The notes under the pieces were generated by a model, which saw nothing but the letters and a program-made list of their open reading frames with translations, was not told the DNA's origin and did no database searches. Positions 1 to 12,732 of a stretch of 64,000 nucleotides of DNA are shown here, one piece after another (the first letter of the stretch is position 1; each line of letters starts with the position of its first letter). The stretch is from Limnoperna fortunei (lineage: Eukaryota > Mollusca > Bivalvia > Mytilida > Modiolidae): assembly GCA_944474755.1 (NCBI GenBank), contig OX104118.1, forward strand, positions 70,313,575 through 70,377,574, given 5' to 3'. The translations under genes and the position numbers were made by a program.

Positions 1-47
1 CAGTGCGTCATAGCCGCTGCATGTGAGTCTTCTGCTAGACCTTTTAG
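1..47 (+). CDS. Possible 3' part of an exon cut by the window edge
   Basis: Frame 1 is open from the first base and ends at a good donor (TTTTAG followed by GTAAGC at 48). The other two plus frames have stops within these 47 bases. It would encode about 15 residues and a split arginine. No family is recognisable. It may equally be chance. Confidence 0.15.
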
Positions 48-419
48 GTAAGCTGTCCAGACAGAACAACTGATTATCTTATCTCTCTCATCAATATCTT
101 TATTTTCTTTTGTACAGAAAAAAAACAGCTATTTAAGAATCAGGTTATCAGGAGAATGACGGATAATTATCTATTATTTTCCTTAAATTTTTGATATTTT
201 TTAATTTACCTTAACCGATCTGACTAATGTGCATATTATTTCAATTGTATTACTTGTATTTTTCAGGTGTAACTGTTTTTTCTTGGCAGGAATCTTTAGT
301 TTTTGACTCACTTTTTCTTTGTTCATACTTTGGCTAGTGGTTCTTTTTGATAGCCATGTTATTTTGTGTATCTTCTGTTTTGGATATTGTTGAACAGTTT
401 ATTCCATACGGGATACGGG

Positions 420-778
420 AGTTCCCTTGTGCTCGACTAACAGAGCATCCTAGCGCGTCCCTTGGTGGCGGATAGGGGAGACCCTATCGATGGGGTGTGG
501 TCAGGTCACAATATGGAGAACCTGGTCGAGACATGTTGTGGGAAATGTGTTTGGAGAGTTCCACGCTCCTTTCACGATAAAGACCGCTTTTGTAGATTTA
601 AAAAAGTGTGGGCTCATTGTAGCCGCTACAAAGGGCTAAATTCTCCGCCCCTACCCAATACTCTATACTCTTCTAGTTGTAGTCAAAATCGAGGTCCCTG
701 TTTCCCATCACACCATGTTTTCTGCTCTCGTCCTAAATATAGCCGAAATACTGCTAGCTAGACGTAATGAAAACATCT

Positions 779-818
<40 letters not shown>
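420..818 (+). mobile_element. Retroposon 3' end with (AATC)n tail, copy A
   Basis: The segment ends in a run of AATC units (776-817), a typical 3' tail of molluscan LINE/SINE retroposons. Its body (about 457-765, with GGCGGATAGGGGAGA-like start and AAATACTGCTAGCTAG near the tail) matches the reverse complement of 3086-3418. The 99-codon open frame inside it (462-761) is not recognisable and is probably incidental. The 5' limit is uncertain. Confidence 0.6.
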
Positions 819-3085
819 TTTTATATTTTAAGGTCAGTCTTTACTAATATTCCTAGTATCATAACCAGATAATCCCATTATATTTTAGTACAAAAGATAG
901 TTGTCCAAATGCGCATATTTTAGTTATTTGTGATTTAATAAGTGATTTGCAGTAGAGTGAGTGAGTTTTTGAGAGTTTAATATCCAGACAAAATATTACA
1001 TGCTAAAGAATAAGTCAGAAAATCATGTGGACAGTTTACATCGCTTCGTTGGAACATGCATATAACTACAACAGATAGTTTTTGCGGTACTTTCCTTTGT
1101 TTGGCAAGAATCCAATCTCCCGATTGATCTTGAGTTTGGACTACACAAGAATGTGAAGCTGTCTTACACCAAGTATATTGCAGATCTAGGTGGCAGATTA
1201 TTATATCCTTACCAGTAAGCAGCATAAACATTCGTGAGTTCACAGGCAACACAGAAGGAAAACTACGTATTACGTGTTCGAGCCGCCATTTTGCGTGTTC
1301 ATATTTACGGTATGTGCAACGGTAGAGCGTTTGGTGTTCAGAACGTAACAATTTAGGTATTATAGACCTAAGAATATAGGCGCAGCGTCATCTTTTATTA
1401 TCATCTTTGAAAATGATTTTTCAATTAATTTCGATTTCTTGTGTAGTTCTGAAGGAAATAAGGAAGGAATTACAATATATATTGCATAATTGTGCAACCA
1501 ACAAGAAAGATAAATATTTATCACCATTGTGGAACCAAGTTAAACAATGTTTTTAAACAAACCAAATTCGAAATAAACATAACTCTGAACTATTTAGTGT
1601 TTGGATACAAACTGTTTGATGGATATATTATGACTTCAACTATGTTCTATCAATCTTAGCTTTTTCTATATATAAAGCTTATTATATGTCAGAACAAAAC
1701 ACAAAAATTATAGACGTGTCTGATTTATTCGTCTGTGAGTTGCAAGTTTAAATAATTACATGAAAAATATACTAGCAATTTGATTAAGAATATTAGAAAG
1801 TATATTAATTGTTAGAGATATTATGTGATCTGTAAAACTTTAGTTATTATGTAATGCATGTAAACAATGAATATTTATTATTTCCATTATTTCTCTAGAT
1901 ATTTATCATATAATTTTCACAGAGCGGCATCAGTGGAACTTGGGCGCTGATGCTTAAATTGTAACAAGTGTATATGAAATAAAGGATAAGTTGTTCAAAA
2001 AAAAATGTTATCATAATTTTCTTCCCGCATATTGAAATAAAATGTATGACTGAAGCATATGTTTGTTTTGAAGCATGCTGAAATATTAGGTAAAGAACCC
2101 TACATAAGTTTTGATTCAATTCAATTATTATCTTAAAACAAACGAATTTCAAATCTCAAATTTAACCTTTACAAGCATTTGGAAACAGTTTTAATGAACA
2201 AAACTTGTGACCTTAAATAAAACAGTGTTTACGCAAAGAGTGCCGAAATAAAAGTAAATTATCCGGATTTTTTGAAAAATCAGTGGTGTGGGTCTGCCGC
2301 TAGCTTCAGCACCTGCTCAGTTCAATAACACGTTATAAAAATGCACAAATTAATCCGTGTAGCGCACTTTTGGGGATTTTCTTCAAGTTTTCAATTGTGG
2401 AAAACAACTGCCAATCAAACAGCAGTAGATAATTTTTTGACACTCCAATTTACCAAAGAGCTTAAATATGTTTAACTGTTAGATGTGACAATATAGTCAG
2501 TGATATTTTCAGACATGTGGCTTAATAGATTATCCTACATGTAGGCTATAAATATTGTATCAGGTCAAAGGATTATTTCGCTTTTAGCCAAATTATTCAA
2601 TATTAACTCAACAATGTTTTAAAATGAAGAAAGGTAAAAAACATAAAACAAAATTTATATAATTTCATTGAAAAAAAACAAAGCCAATTTAGCATATAAT
2701 GACAAAACTTTCTTAATTTTTCCCCATCAATTTAGCTCTGCTTCCATTATTCGTGATTTCTTCTTTATCGCCTAAATCTGGACGTATATGCTTTGACGCA
2801 ACCAATTTTACTGCTTTTTAATGGATGGGATAACTATTTCATTTACATAATGTTTTGTTAAACAAAGAAGAGCACATGTACAGGAACCCTAATCACTCAC
2901 TTAAACTACACGTGGTAAATTAAATCTACAGAAACTGCGACGTAACACTAAAAAAAGTACAAAATACAAAGATATTACTGACAGAAAGCTCAGGAACCCA
3001 ACAAGCAACAAAGACTAGAACATAGAGAAATAAACAAATTACAAGGAGCCTTCTCTACAGAAAGGAACACATTAGGTGTTGTGGT
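819..3085. other. Intergenic stretch, no gene recognised
   Basis: AT-rich DNA. Open frames on either strand are short, have no recognisable protein signature and lack convincing splice-site pairs. No tandem array or inverted repeat stands out. Confidence 0.5.
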
Positions 3086-3418
3086 GGATGGGTTGATTGA
3101 TTGATTGCTTGCTTGATATCCAGCTAGCAGTATTTCAGCTTTATTCAGAACCAGAACAAGTTTTCAAACAATTCCAAGGAAGACTAAAGATCTGACTGCC
3201 AATGGATCAGTATAGAGCATAAAATAGGGGCGGAATATTAAACAATTTTTGGCGGCGATAGTGAGCCTATTTTTGGTCTCTATTTAAGGGGTTTTATAAT
3301 GCATGACTCGACCAGAACGCAACCCAATATGGTCCGCTTCTAGGCTTTTCGTATTATGACCTGACAGCCCCCAGTAAGATGAACTTTCCCATCCGCTACT
3401 GGAGACACATGTTCCTTT
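3086..3418 (-). mobile_element. Retroposon 3' end, copy B, inverted relative to copy A
   Basis: Reading the minus strand from 3418 to 3086 gives the same order of blocks as copy A: a GTAGCGGATGGGAAAG-type start, a CTGTCAGGTCATAATA block, then GCTAGCTGGATATCAAGC and a short ATCA-rich tail (3092-3108). A shorter relative of the 3' end is seen at 46628-46692, also minus. Confidence 0.55.
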
Positions 3419-3820
3419 CTTAAAATTTTTATATTAAAATATCATATATAATTTCTAAGAGGCTTTGATCTACGTTCTTTTCTACAAGCAGACAAATATT
3501 ACACATCCGGTCGTGCATGCTTGCATGCTCGTGCAATATGACACCTACTAAATATTTCACAATTTCACAATTTTCATGCTAGAATCTTGCATTGTCCAGA
3601 AAAGTTTCATTATTGTAAACTCTTTACAACTTGAGCATAAATTTCTTGAACTCAATTGTATTTACAGAATCAAAATAACCCAGATAACCAAAACCCCAAA
3701 ACTATGAAAGAAGTCAGACTGAAAGATCTAGTTAAATTTAACCATAATTATTTGATCAAAACAATGGTTTTGGACATTAGTTATAACAGCATCATTTAGA
3801 TCCTCTCATTTACAAACCTG
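3419..3820. other. Spacer left of the 5.2-kb duplication, no gene recognised
   Basis: AT-rich sequence with no supportable open frame. It ends where the first copy of the tandem duplication begins. Confidence 0.5.
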
Positions 3821-4563
3821 CTTATGACTAAATACTAAATGACAGCACAAAACAATAAGGAAAAGTTTTTTAAACAGATTAAATGTAATATAAATCAGCA
3901 TCAGAGTAATAAAACAAAGGGGAATTTGGCTTCTAAGGGGTCTAATGGTAGATAATAATCACTGAAGACGTTTTGATCGTTTGATGTCGTTTTGAGCACA
4001 AGTAAATATATGTGTTTTGGTTATATGTTAGTCTTTTGTATTAAAACTGCCAAATTGTGCACACAGAAAGTTTTAATGTATATTGAAAAGGAGCATTCCA
4101 TAAATTAATGAATCAAATCCTCTAATCGATGTCCGCATAAATAAATCTGCATTTAGTGAACTAATGTTTTATTTAGGTTGATTACTTTTGACCATGAACA
4201 GATGATTATTGATTTGTTTTATAGGATTAGATTGTCAGTCTACATTTCTCATAAATTTGTCAACAATTGTTATTCTAAATAAAAAATGCTGAAACAATAG
4301 AAACCTATCTAAATTTTATAATTATAAGACTTGTGTATGTCCACCCATAGCATCGGTTCTTGCACGAACACATCATGATATCGACTCATTCGTAAATGTA
4401 TTGTTCGTTAAGGATATGTTATATCCTCTTAAGAAAAAAAACCCAAAGTGAGCAGATTTATAATGTAAGGGGCGTAACACGCTTGTTGATTCTCCTGTCT
4501 AACTTGATTGGCAATGAATGTAGACTTCCTGCATTAGACATTGTCGACGTATAGGTTAAAGTT

Positions 4564-4790
4564 GTGAGCCAAGGTAGCTATCGTCGTCGCCTCAGCTGGA
4601 ACTCTTGCAACCCAATTACTGATCGTCTTGTGGCACACATGACGACCATAAGCACCAACAATATCCCTTGCTGTCGATGTGACAATGTGAAATTGGATGC
4701 TAAGACGGACCAGACGTATGCAGCGAACTTGACTTCTACATTAGTGTTCTCAAAAGATTCTAGACATCGACCTATAACTAAAGATCACTA
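4564..4790 (-). pseudogene. Possible Tc1/mariner-like transposase helix-turn-helix remnant, copy 1
   Basis: The minus-strand translation contains a run resembling the helix-turn-helix of Tc1-like transposases (IVGAYGRHVCHKTISNW, preceded by an S/T-A-rich stretch). No DDE catalytic region is visible and the frame is broken upstream, so if real it is a small fossil. The plus-strand open frame over the same bases starts at a GTG and has no recognisable features. Confidence 0.25.
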
Positions 4791-7274
4791 AGCACTGTAG
4801 TGTTACTGAGGAAATCCAATGCAGAGAAGATGTTCAATACAAGCATATCAAGCAAGTCTAATTGTCTTTATACTTTAAAGCTCCAATTATATTGAATGGC
4901 CTGGGTTCAAGGTTTCTGCTAGAAAAGACACTTGTGTCACAGGTTACTGTTAACAATGATAGATAGATATGTTGACTATAATTTATTTATTTTTATTTGT
5001 CTTGTTGTATACATTATAGACAGTACCTGTACATACATTCTGCTCAAAATTCCAATTTCACTTCTTCGAGGTGAGCATTAGGAATTAATCCATACAAGAT
5101 CCTAATGGAAAATGTACACTATAAATTATGCAGAATTGCTTTTTTCGGTATGATATACAGTTTTTAATTTTTTGTTTCGAAATGATAGTTTAAGAAAATT
5201 CCGAAATTATTAATTTTTTTCAATCTTTTTCTGACATGAAATATATTTAATTTATTTATTCTTTAAATTTACTGACATAAAATTGCAAACATATTTGCAA
5301 TTGTCACTTAGATGGCCTTTGTCATGTTATTCGTAGTGATCAGTTACCTGTAATTAACTCAAAGGTCTAGATATTATATACCAAAAAGTAAACGGTTACG
5401 TATAGTAGAATGATCCCTTTCTAGGGGTTTCTGAAATACAATTGAAACCATGTTAATAGTTCTGCATTTCGTCTTACTTTTACCTAAGTTTCACAAACAA
5501 AGTTTCCATTTCAAGTATAATAGGTTCAGCTTTTGATTTTCCAGATGATTATATTTTTTCTTACCTTCATTCATGAAATATTTGTGCATACTCTTTACTT
5601 TGGGTCTGTTTTATTGTCATATGTTTCTGTGCATTTTGAACAAGCCTGTATTATAATTTTGTCAAGAACAGCTTGCCATAAAAACAAATCAAAACAACTT
5701 CCTGTTTATCTTGGTTACGTAATATACTAAAAAGAGCTATTGATTCAAGGTTCAACATAATGGATGTTGATCGGGATGAGATTGTAGACAACAGGTAGGA
5801 ATAGTTACATGTTAATACCGAAAAGCAATGTATGCCATATGTCTTTTTAGATTTATGTAAAGTCAAATTAACTTTGTGGGCTAATGATATCGATTGAATA
5901 TAAAAATGACTGACAATACAATCAATTCATTGATTCACAACGTATAAAATCATATTTGAACATGAATTCAATTTGTGTAATTTGAAGGTTGTACAATACC
6001 TGGAAGTTGAATTAATTTTTTTCTGTTTAATAAACAAATTTAGTTCTATGTACAGATTCAATAGATCTATTTTATCTAGACGTTTCAGTCTGTTAAGTTG
6101 TACAATCATGTAATGTCTAAATGGAAATGGTTGTTTTTTACGATTAATTTTAGTCGGACCACAGGAATTTTACGCTATATCATTTGGGGAAATATGGCAG
6201 GAAAAAGACAAAAACGAAGTCAGCGTATAAGTTTAACGCAAAATAAATAAAATTATTCTGACCCTCTTTATCTTGTTGAGACTCGGAATGTGCATCGATT
6301 ATTAGTATGTTATCGGGTTACATCCCTTTAATAAAACATGTGTTATAAATGTAACAAATTATTCGAACTTCAAAAACAACTCTATTGATGAATATAATTT
6401 TAATTATGATTTCATTCAAGTAGAAGGTACAGTTATATTTTATACCATTTTAAAACATTAGGTGAAAAAAAATTTCGAATAATTTATTGTGTGATTCTGA
6501 TTTCGTGTTTCAATTCTGTTTATTTACTACGAGATAGCTGCAGAGGTGCTTGGAAAAAGTGCAAAAGTTGTGGCAGTCCGAGAAAAAAATCCGCAAAATT
6601 ATTGATCAAGCAAAAGAAGTGATGAAATGATGTTGAAGAATAATTGTCCGTGAGTAGGGAGAACACCCGCAAGCATGGTGACTTCACCTTCGTTATAAAT
6701 TACTCCGTTTTATATATTGGTTGATGAATTAAATGAAGGTTTTCGTAACGCCCAACGAGGAGTGTTTAAGCTATATTTACTACAATAACGAATTAAGTAA
6801 CAATAATCATCGGGGAAATGTGATGGACTAACGGGTACAAAATATTGACTGTCACTAGAAAAATAAAGAGTATTGTAGGGACGTAGAATTAAGATGTTGT
6901 AAAGGATACGGTAAGTCAACATCAACAAAAAGGGTATTTTATCGAACAATGAATGTAGCACTGTCCAAACATGTTGCACACTATTTTCATAACCTGACAA
7001 CCACCACCCACCAACAAGAGAGCCTTTCTAATCCGACACCTGGGAACGCGCTGGTAAAGCTCTGTGTCATGAGCACTGGGAACATTCTTAGTATGGTCCC
7101 AACCATTCAAAATATAATAAAACGTAGTGGAAATGAGAAAATATGAATTTGGAAATGAAAAAAATATAAATTTGCAAATATGAATGAACCTTTAGATGTA
7201 TTATGCTTTTTAATATTAATAATTTGATCAGTTATTTCGTATCACATGTTTACGATGATATAGTATTCGTCTTT

Positions 7275-7530
7275 GGAGGCCTCGGTGGCCGAGTGGTTAA
7301 GGTAGTTCGTCAACTATTGATCACGTGGTCTGTCAACACTGAGATTGCGGGTTCGATTCTCACTGCAGGCAGGGTATACTCGACTCCAATCTTAATTGAC
7401 AGTTTTCCTACCGCAGGTCGGGGGTTCTCTCCGGGTACTCCTGCTACCTCACCCAATAAAAACTGGACGCCACAATATAGCTGGAAAATTGTTGAAAGTG
7501 GCGTTAAAACACCATTCAAACAAACAAAAC
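7275..7530 (+). mobile_element. tRNA-derived SINE, copy 1
   Basis: The head resembles a class II (Leu/Ser-type) tRNA: A-box-like TGGCCGAGTGGTTAAGG and B-box-like GGGTTCGATTCTC. A tRNA-unrelated body follows, then a 3' module with AGTGGCGTTAAAACACC and CAAACAAA tail, a module seen in many bivalve SINEs. It is not a functional tRNA, because the arms do not close into a normal cloverleaf and the body continues. Compared with copy 2 it lacks 11 bases around 7399 (TTGACAGTTTTCC here). Confidence 0.8.
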
Positions 7531-9761
7531 ATATTCCTCTTTGTGTCAAATTATTTATTCTTAACATATTTTCCTAGAGTTATAAGATTTTTTTACATTT
7601 AAGAATTGAAATATATTTTTGCTGGGTTTTTTCAATTTTATGTATCCTGTAAAAGGCTGCAACACATTAACTGGTTGCTAGAATTAAATGACGTTATTGT
7701 TGTCATAATCTAACGGCTCTGCACTAGTGTATGCTGTAACACAAAATAAAATCAATAATCTTTTATTATTTCCCCCTACTGGTAGTACTAGAATATAATG
7801 CACAATGTTAAATTTACAGGACATCAAACTAACAAAAGATATGAAAACTGTTTTGAAAGAGCCACATTAAACATAATTTGGAGGATTTAAGCGGTTACAA
7901 AGATCCCAAAACTGCCCCCTTTACTGTTATACCAGAACAACATAACCGTACAGAAACTATTTCCAATAAAAATTTCAACTGCACAAAACAAAACCAACAA
8001 AACCGACACTTATTTCTACTACCCTATCAGTTGGATCGTATTATTAATCGATCTGATTAAAATCAAAAACCTTGTTTGGTACCTTTGATTAAAGTTTAAT
8101 CAAATATGATAACACAGTTGCAAGTTTTTAGGACTTTAAACAATTTGGTTTAAAAGGGTGGTGGGTCTTGAAGACAATTAGTGTGACGAGTTTTATCATT
8201 CAGGTTAACGACTTTTTTTAGTGGATATGACAAATTAAAGACTCATCTGATAAGAATCCAACACTTCTAGATATATTATCTGCTTTGCCATTAAGATAAA
8301 ATAAAATAGCATAAAATAAAAATAAAAATAAAATAAAATAAAATAAGATAAGATAAAATAGCAATACTTGACTAAATAGTAAGTATAGTTTAAACATGTT
8401 TTATTTGTAGAAATTTTACAAAAGGAGATGCGACACGTATTAAGTAGTGTAAGTACGTGTGAATATGGCATTTCCGTACCAAGTACGTATTTATCTGCAA
8501 GATATCTAAGCTAGCAATATTGCCTCTACACACGCGTATCCGTAAGGTGTGGAGTAAGTTTCTGAATCTGATATTTTCTTAAAAGGTTTTTAGCTAAATA
8601 TGGGATTTAACTCGGGGGCATAGGTACCTGATTAAAGCAAATCCACATCTAATTATATTGTTTAGTAAGCAGAACATTTCTTACTCTACTGGTATTTATA
8701 TACGACAGAAAAACCCAACAAAATTTGAGATACAGTATCTTATCAATTATTTGCTGAGCACATATATGTGTTATGTAGCTAAAATTAAAAATTATTGTCC
8801 AGCAGTGACTTGCAATTTAGTGAAGCGGGGTCATGTTACACAATTCTGTGGACCTTTATTGTATCTCTTTTAACAATGACCTTTTACTTAAATAGGGTAT
8901 GGGATGTATTTTTGCTTCAATGTATGTAGGAAAACACTTTACATACCAGAATTCAAAATTAAATTGATTTCACTTTAGATCTACCTAGCCCATAGAAAAT
9001 AGTTATATGTCATGATGCCACTTATGACTAAATACTAAATGACAGCACAAAACAATAAGGAAAAGTTTTTTAAACAGATTAAATGTAATATAAATCAGCA
9101 TCAGAGTAATAAAACAAAGGGGAATTTGGCTTCTAAGGGGTCTAATGGTAGATAATAATCACTGAAACGTTTTGATCGTTTGATGTCGTTTTGAGCACAA
9201 GTAAATATATGTGTTTTGGTTATATGTTAGTCTTTTGTGTTAAAACTTCCAAATTGTGCACACAGAAAGTTTTAATGTATATTGAAAAGGAGCATTCCAT
9301 AAATTAATGAATCAAATCCTTTAATCGATGTCCGCATAAATAATCTGCATTTAGTGAACTAATGTTTTATTTAGGTTGATTACTTTTGACCATGAACAGA
9401 TGATTATTGATTTGTTTTATAGGATTAGATTGTCAGTCTACATTTCTCATAAATTGTCAACAATTGTTATTCTAAATAAAAAATTCTGAAACAATAGAAA
9501 CCTATCTAAATTTTATAATTATAAGACTTGTGTATGTCCACCCATAGCATCGGTTCTTGCACGAACACATCATGATATCGACTCATTCGTAAATGTATTG
9601 TTCGTTAAGGATATGTTATATCCTCGTAAGAAAAAAAAACCCAAAGTGAGCAGATTTATAATGTAAGGGGCGTAGCACGCTTGTTGATTCTCCTGTCTAA
9701 CTTGATTGGCGATGAATGGAGACTTCCTGCATTAGACATTGTCGACGTATAGGTTAAAGTT

Positions 9762-9988
9762 GTGAGCCAAGGTAGCTATCGTCGTCGCCTCAGCTGGAAC
9801 TCTTGCAACCCAATTACTGATCGTCTTGTGGCACACATGACGACCATAAGCACCAACAATATCCCTTGCTGTCGATGTGACAATGTGAAATTGGATACTA
9901 AGACGGACCAGACGTATGCAGCGAACTTGACTTCTACATTAGTGTTCTCAAAAAATTCTAGACATCGACCTATAACTAAAGATCACTA
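9762..9988 (-). pseudogene. Possible Tc1/mariner-like transposase remnant, copy 2
   Basis: Duplicate of 4564-4790 in the second copy of the segmental duplication, with only a few substitutions. The same weak helix-turn-helix-like translation is seen on the minus strand. Confidence 0.25.
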
Positions 9989-11443
9989 AGCACTGTAGTG
10001 TTACTGAGGAAATCCAATGCAGAGAAGATGTTCAATACAAACATATCATGCAAGTCTAATTGTCTTTATACTTTAAAGCTCCAATTATATTGAATGGCCT
10101 GGGTTCAAGGTTTCTGCTAGAAAAGACACTTGTGTCACAGGTTACTGTTAACAATGATAGATAGATATGCTGACTATAATTTATTTATTTTTATTTGTCT
10201 TGTTGTATACATTATAGACAGTACCTGTACATACATTCTGCTCAAAATTCCAATTTCACTTCTTCGAGGTGAGCATTGGGAGTTAATCCATACAAGATCC
10301 TAATGGAAAATGTACACTATAAATTATGCAGAATTGCTTTTTTCGGTATGATATACAGTTTTTAATTTTTTGTTTCGAAATGATACTTTAAGAAAATTCC
10401 GAAATTATTAATTTTTTTCAATCTTTTTATGATATGAAATATATTTAATTTATTTATTCTTTAAATTTACTGACATAAAATTGCAAACATATTTGCAATT
10501 GTCACTTAGATGGCCTTTGTCATGTTATTCGTAGTGATCAGTTACCTGTAATTAACTCAAAGGTCTAGATATTATATACCAAAAAGTAACCGGTTACGTA
10601 TTGTAGAATGATCCCTTTTTAGGGATTTCTGAAATACAATTGAAACCATGTTAATAGTTCTGCATTTTGTCTTACTTTTACCTAAGTTTCACAAACAAAG
10701 TTTCCATTTCAAGTATAATAGGTTCAGCTTTTGATCTTCCAGATGATTATATTTTTTCTTACCTTCATTCATGAAATATTTGTGCATACTCTTTAGTTTG
10801 GGTCTGTTTTATTGTCATATGTTTCTGTGCATTTTGAACAAGCCTGTATTATAATTTTGTCAAGAACAGCTTGCCATAAAAAACAAATCAAAACAACTTC
10901 CTGTTTATCTTGGTTACGTAATATACTATAAACAGCTATTGATTCAAAGTTCAACATAATGGATGTTGATCGGGATGAGATTGTAGACAACAGGTAGGAA
11001 TAGTTACATGTTAATACCGAAAAGCAATGTATGCCATATGTCTTTTCAGATTTATGTAAAGTCAAATTTACTTTGTGGGCTAATGATATCGATTGAATAT
11101 AAAAATGACTGACAATACAATCTATTTATTGATTCACAACGTATTAAAATCATATTTGAACATGAATTCAATTTGTGTAATTTGAAGGTTGTACAATACC
11201 TGGAAGTTTTAGAATTAATTTTTCCTGTTTAATAAACAAATTTATTTCTATACAGATTCAATAGATCTATTTTATCTAGACGTTTCAGTCTGTTAAGTTC
11301 TACAATCATGTAATGTCTAAATGGAAATGGTTGTTTTTTACGATTAATTTTAGTCGGACCACAGGAATTTTACCCTATATCATTTGGGGAAATATGGCAG
11401 GAAAAAGACAAAAACGAAGTGAGCGTATGAGTTTAACGCAAAA

Positions 11444-11474
<31 letters not shown>

Positions 11475-12467
11475 AATTATTCTGACCCCCTTTATCTTGT
11501 TGAGACTCGGCATTGATTATTAGTATGTCATCGGGTTACATCCCTTTAATGAAACAGGTGTTATAAATGTAATAAATTATTCGAACTTCAAAAACAACTC
11601 TATTGATGACTATAATTTTAATTATGATTTCATTCAAGTAGAAGGTTATATTTTATACTATTTTAAAACATTAAGTGAAAAAAAATTTCGAATAATTTAT
11701 TGTGTGATTCTGATTTCGTGTTTCAATTCTGTTTATTTACTACGAGATAGCTGCAGAGGTGCTTGGAAAAAGTGCAAAAGTTGTGGCAGTCCGAGAAAAA
11801 AATCCGCAAAAAATTATTGATCAAGCAAAAGAAGTGATGAAATGATGTTGAAGAATAATTTTCCGTGAGTAGGGAGAACACCCGCAAGCATGGTGACTTC
11901 ACCTTCGTTATAAATTACTCCGTTTTATATATTGGTTGATGAATTAAATGAAGGTTTTCGTAACGCCCAACGAGGAGTGTTTAAGCTATATTTACTACAA
12001 TAACGAATTAAGAAACAATAATCATCGGGGAAATGTGATGGACTAACGGGTACAAAATATTGACTGTCACTAGAAAAATAAAGAGTATTGTAGGGACGTA
12101 GAATTAAGATGTTGTAAAGGATACGGTAAGTCAACATCAACAAAAAGGGTATTTTATCGAACAATGAATGTAGCACTGTCCAAACAATTTACACACTATT
12201 TTCATAACCTGACAACCACCACCCACCAACAAGAGAGCCTTTCTAATCCGACACCTGGGAACGCGCTGGTAATGCTCTGTGTCATGAGCACTGGGAACAC
12301 TCTTAGTATGGTCCCAACCATTCAAAATATAATAAAACGTAGTGGAAATGAAAAAAATATAAATTTGCAAATATGAATGAGCCTTTAGATGTATTATGTT
12401 TTTTAATATTAATAATTTGATCAGTTATTTCGTATCACATGTTTACGATGATATAGTATTCGTCTTT

Positions 12468-12732
12468 GGAGGCCTCGGTGGCCGAGTGGTTAAGGTAGTT
12501 CGTCTACTATTGATCACGTGGTCTGTCAACACTGAGATTGCGGGTTCGATTCTCACTGCAGGCAGGGTATACTCGACTCCAATCTTAATTGACAAGAATT
12601 GCCAGTTTTCCTACCGCAGGTCGGGGGTTCTCTCCGGGTACTCCGGCTACCTCACCCAATAAAAACTGGACGCCACAATATAGCTGGAAAATTGTTGAAA
12701 GTGGCGTTAAAACACCATTCAAACAAACAAAA
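12468..12732 (+). mobile_element. tRNA-derived SINE, copy 2 (duplicated with its flanks)
   Basis: Same insertion as the SINE at 7275, carried by the second copy of the 5.2-kb duplication. It keeps the 11 bases missing from the first copy. The minus-strand SINE at 20881-21096 has the matching sequence, so the longer form is ancestral. Confidence 0.8.

Larger units (their letters stand above)
3821..9020 (+). repeat. 5.2-kb tandem segmental duplication, copy 1
   Basis: From CTTATGACTAAATACTAAAT at 3821 onward the sequence is repeated almost base for base from 9021. The copies differ by scattered substitutions, small indels and microsatellite lengths (an AAATA-rich run at about 8298-8355 is present only here). 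The right edge is CATGATGCCA at 9011-9020, which corresponds to the start-codon region of the HEPN gene at 14124. Copy 1 therefore carries a second version of that gene's 5' flank and its first coding bases. The junction shows a two-base CT microhomology. No intact gene is recognised inside. Confidence 0.95.

Noticed and set aside
462..761. 99-codon frame with several cysteines
   Set aside because: Falls inside the retroposon 3' region, and the inverted copy at 3086-3418 does not keep the frame.
4564..4791. 75-codon plus-strand frame conserved in both duplicate units
   Set aside because: It begins at GTG, conservation is explained by the recent segmental duplication, and there is no recognisable domain or splice support.
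6710..7146. Overlapping short frames on both strands, repeated at 11925-12376
   Set aside because: Duplicated with the whole 5.2-kb unit; frames overlap on opposite strands without protein-like signatures.
7277..7365. tRNA-Leu/Ser-like sequence with A and B boxes (also at 12470, 20990-21096, 63950-64000)
   Set aside because: The arms do not form a full cloverleaf, and each copy continues into the same SINE body and tail, so these are SINE heads and not tRNA genes.
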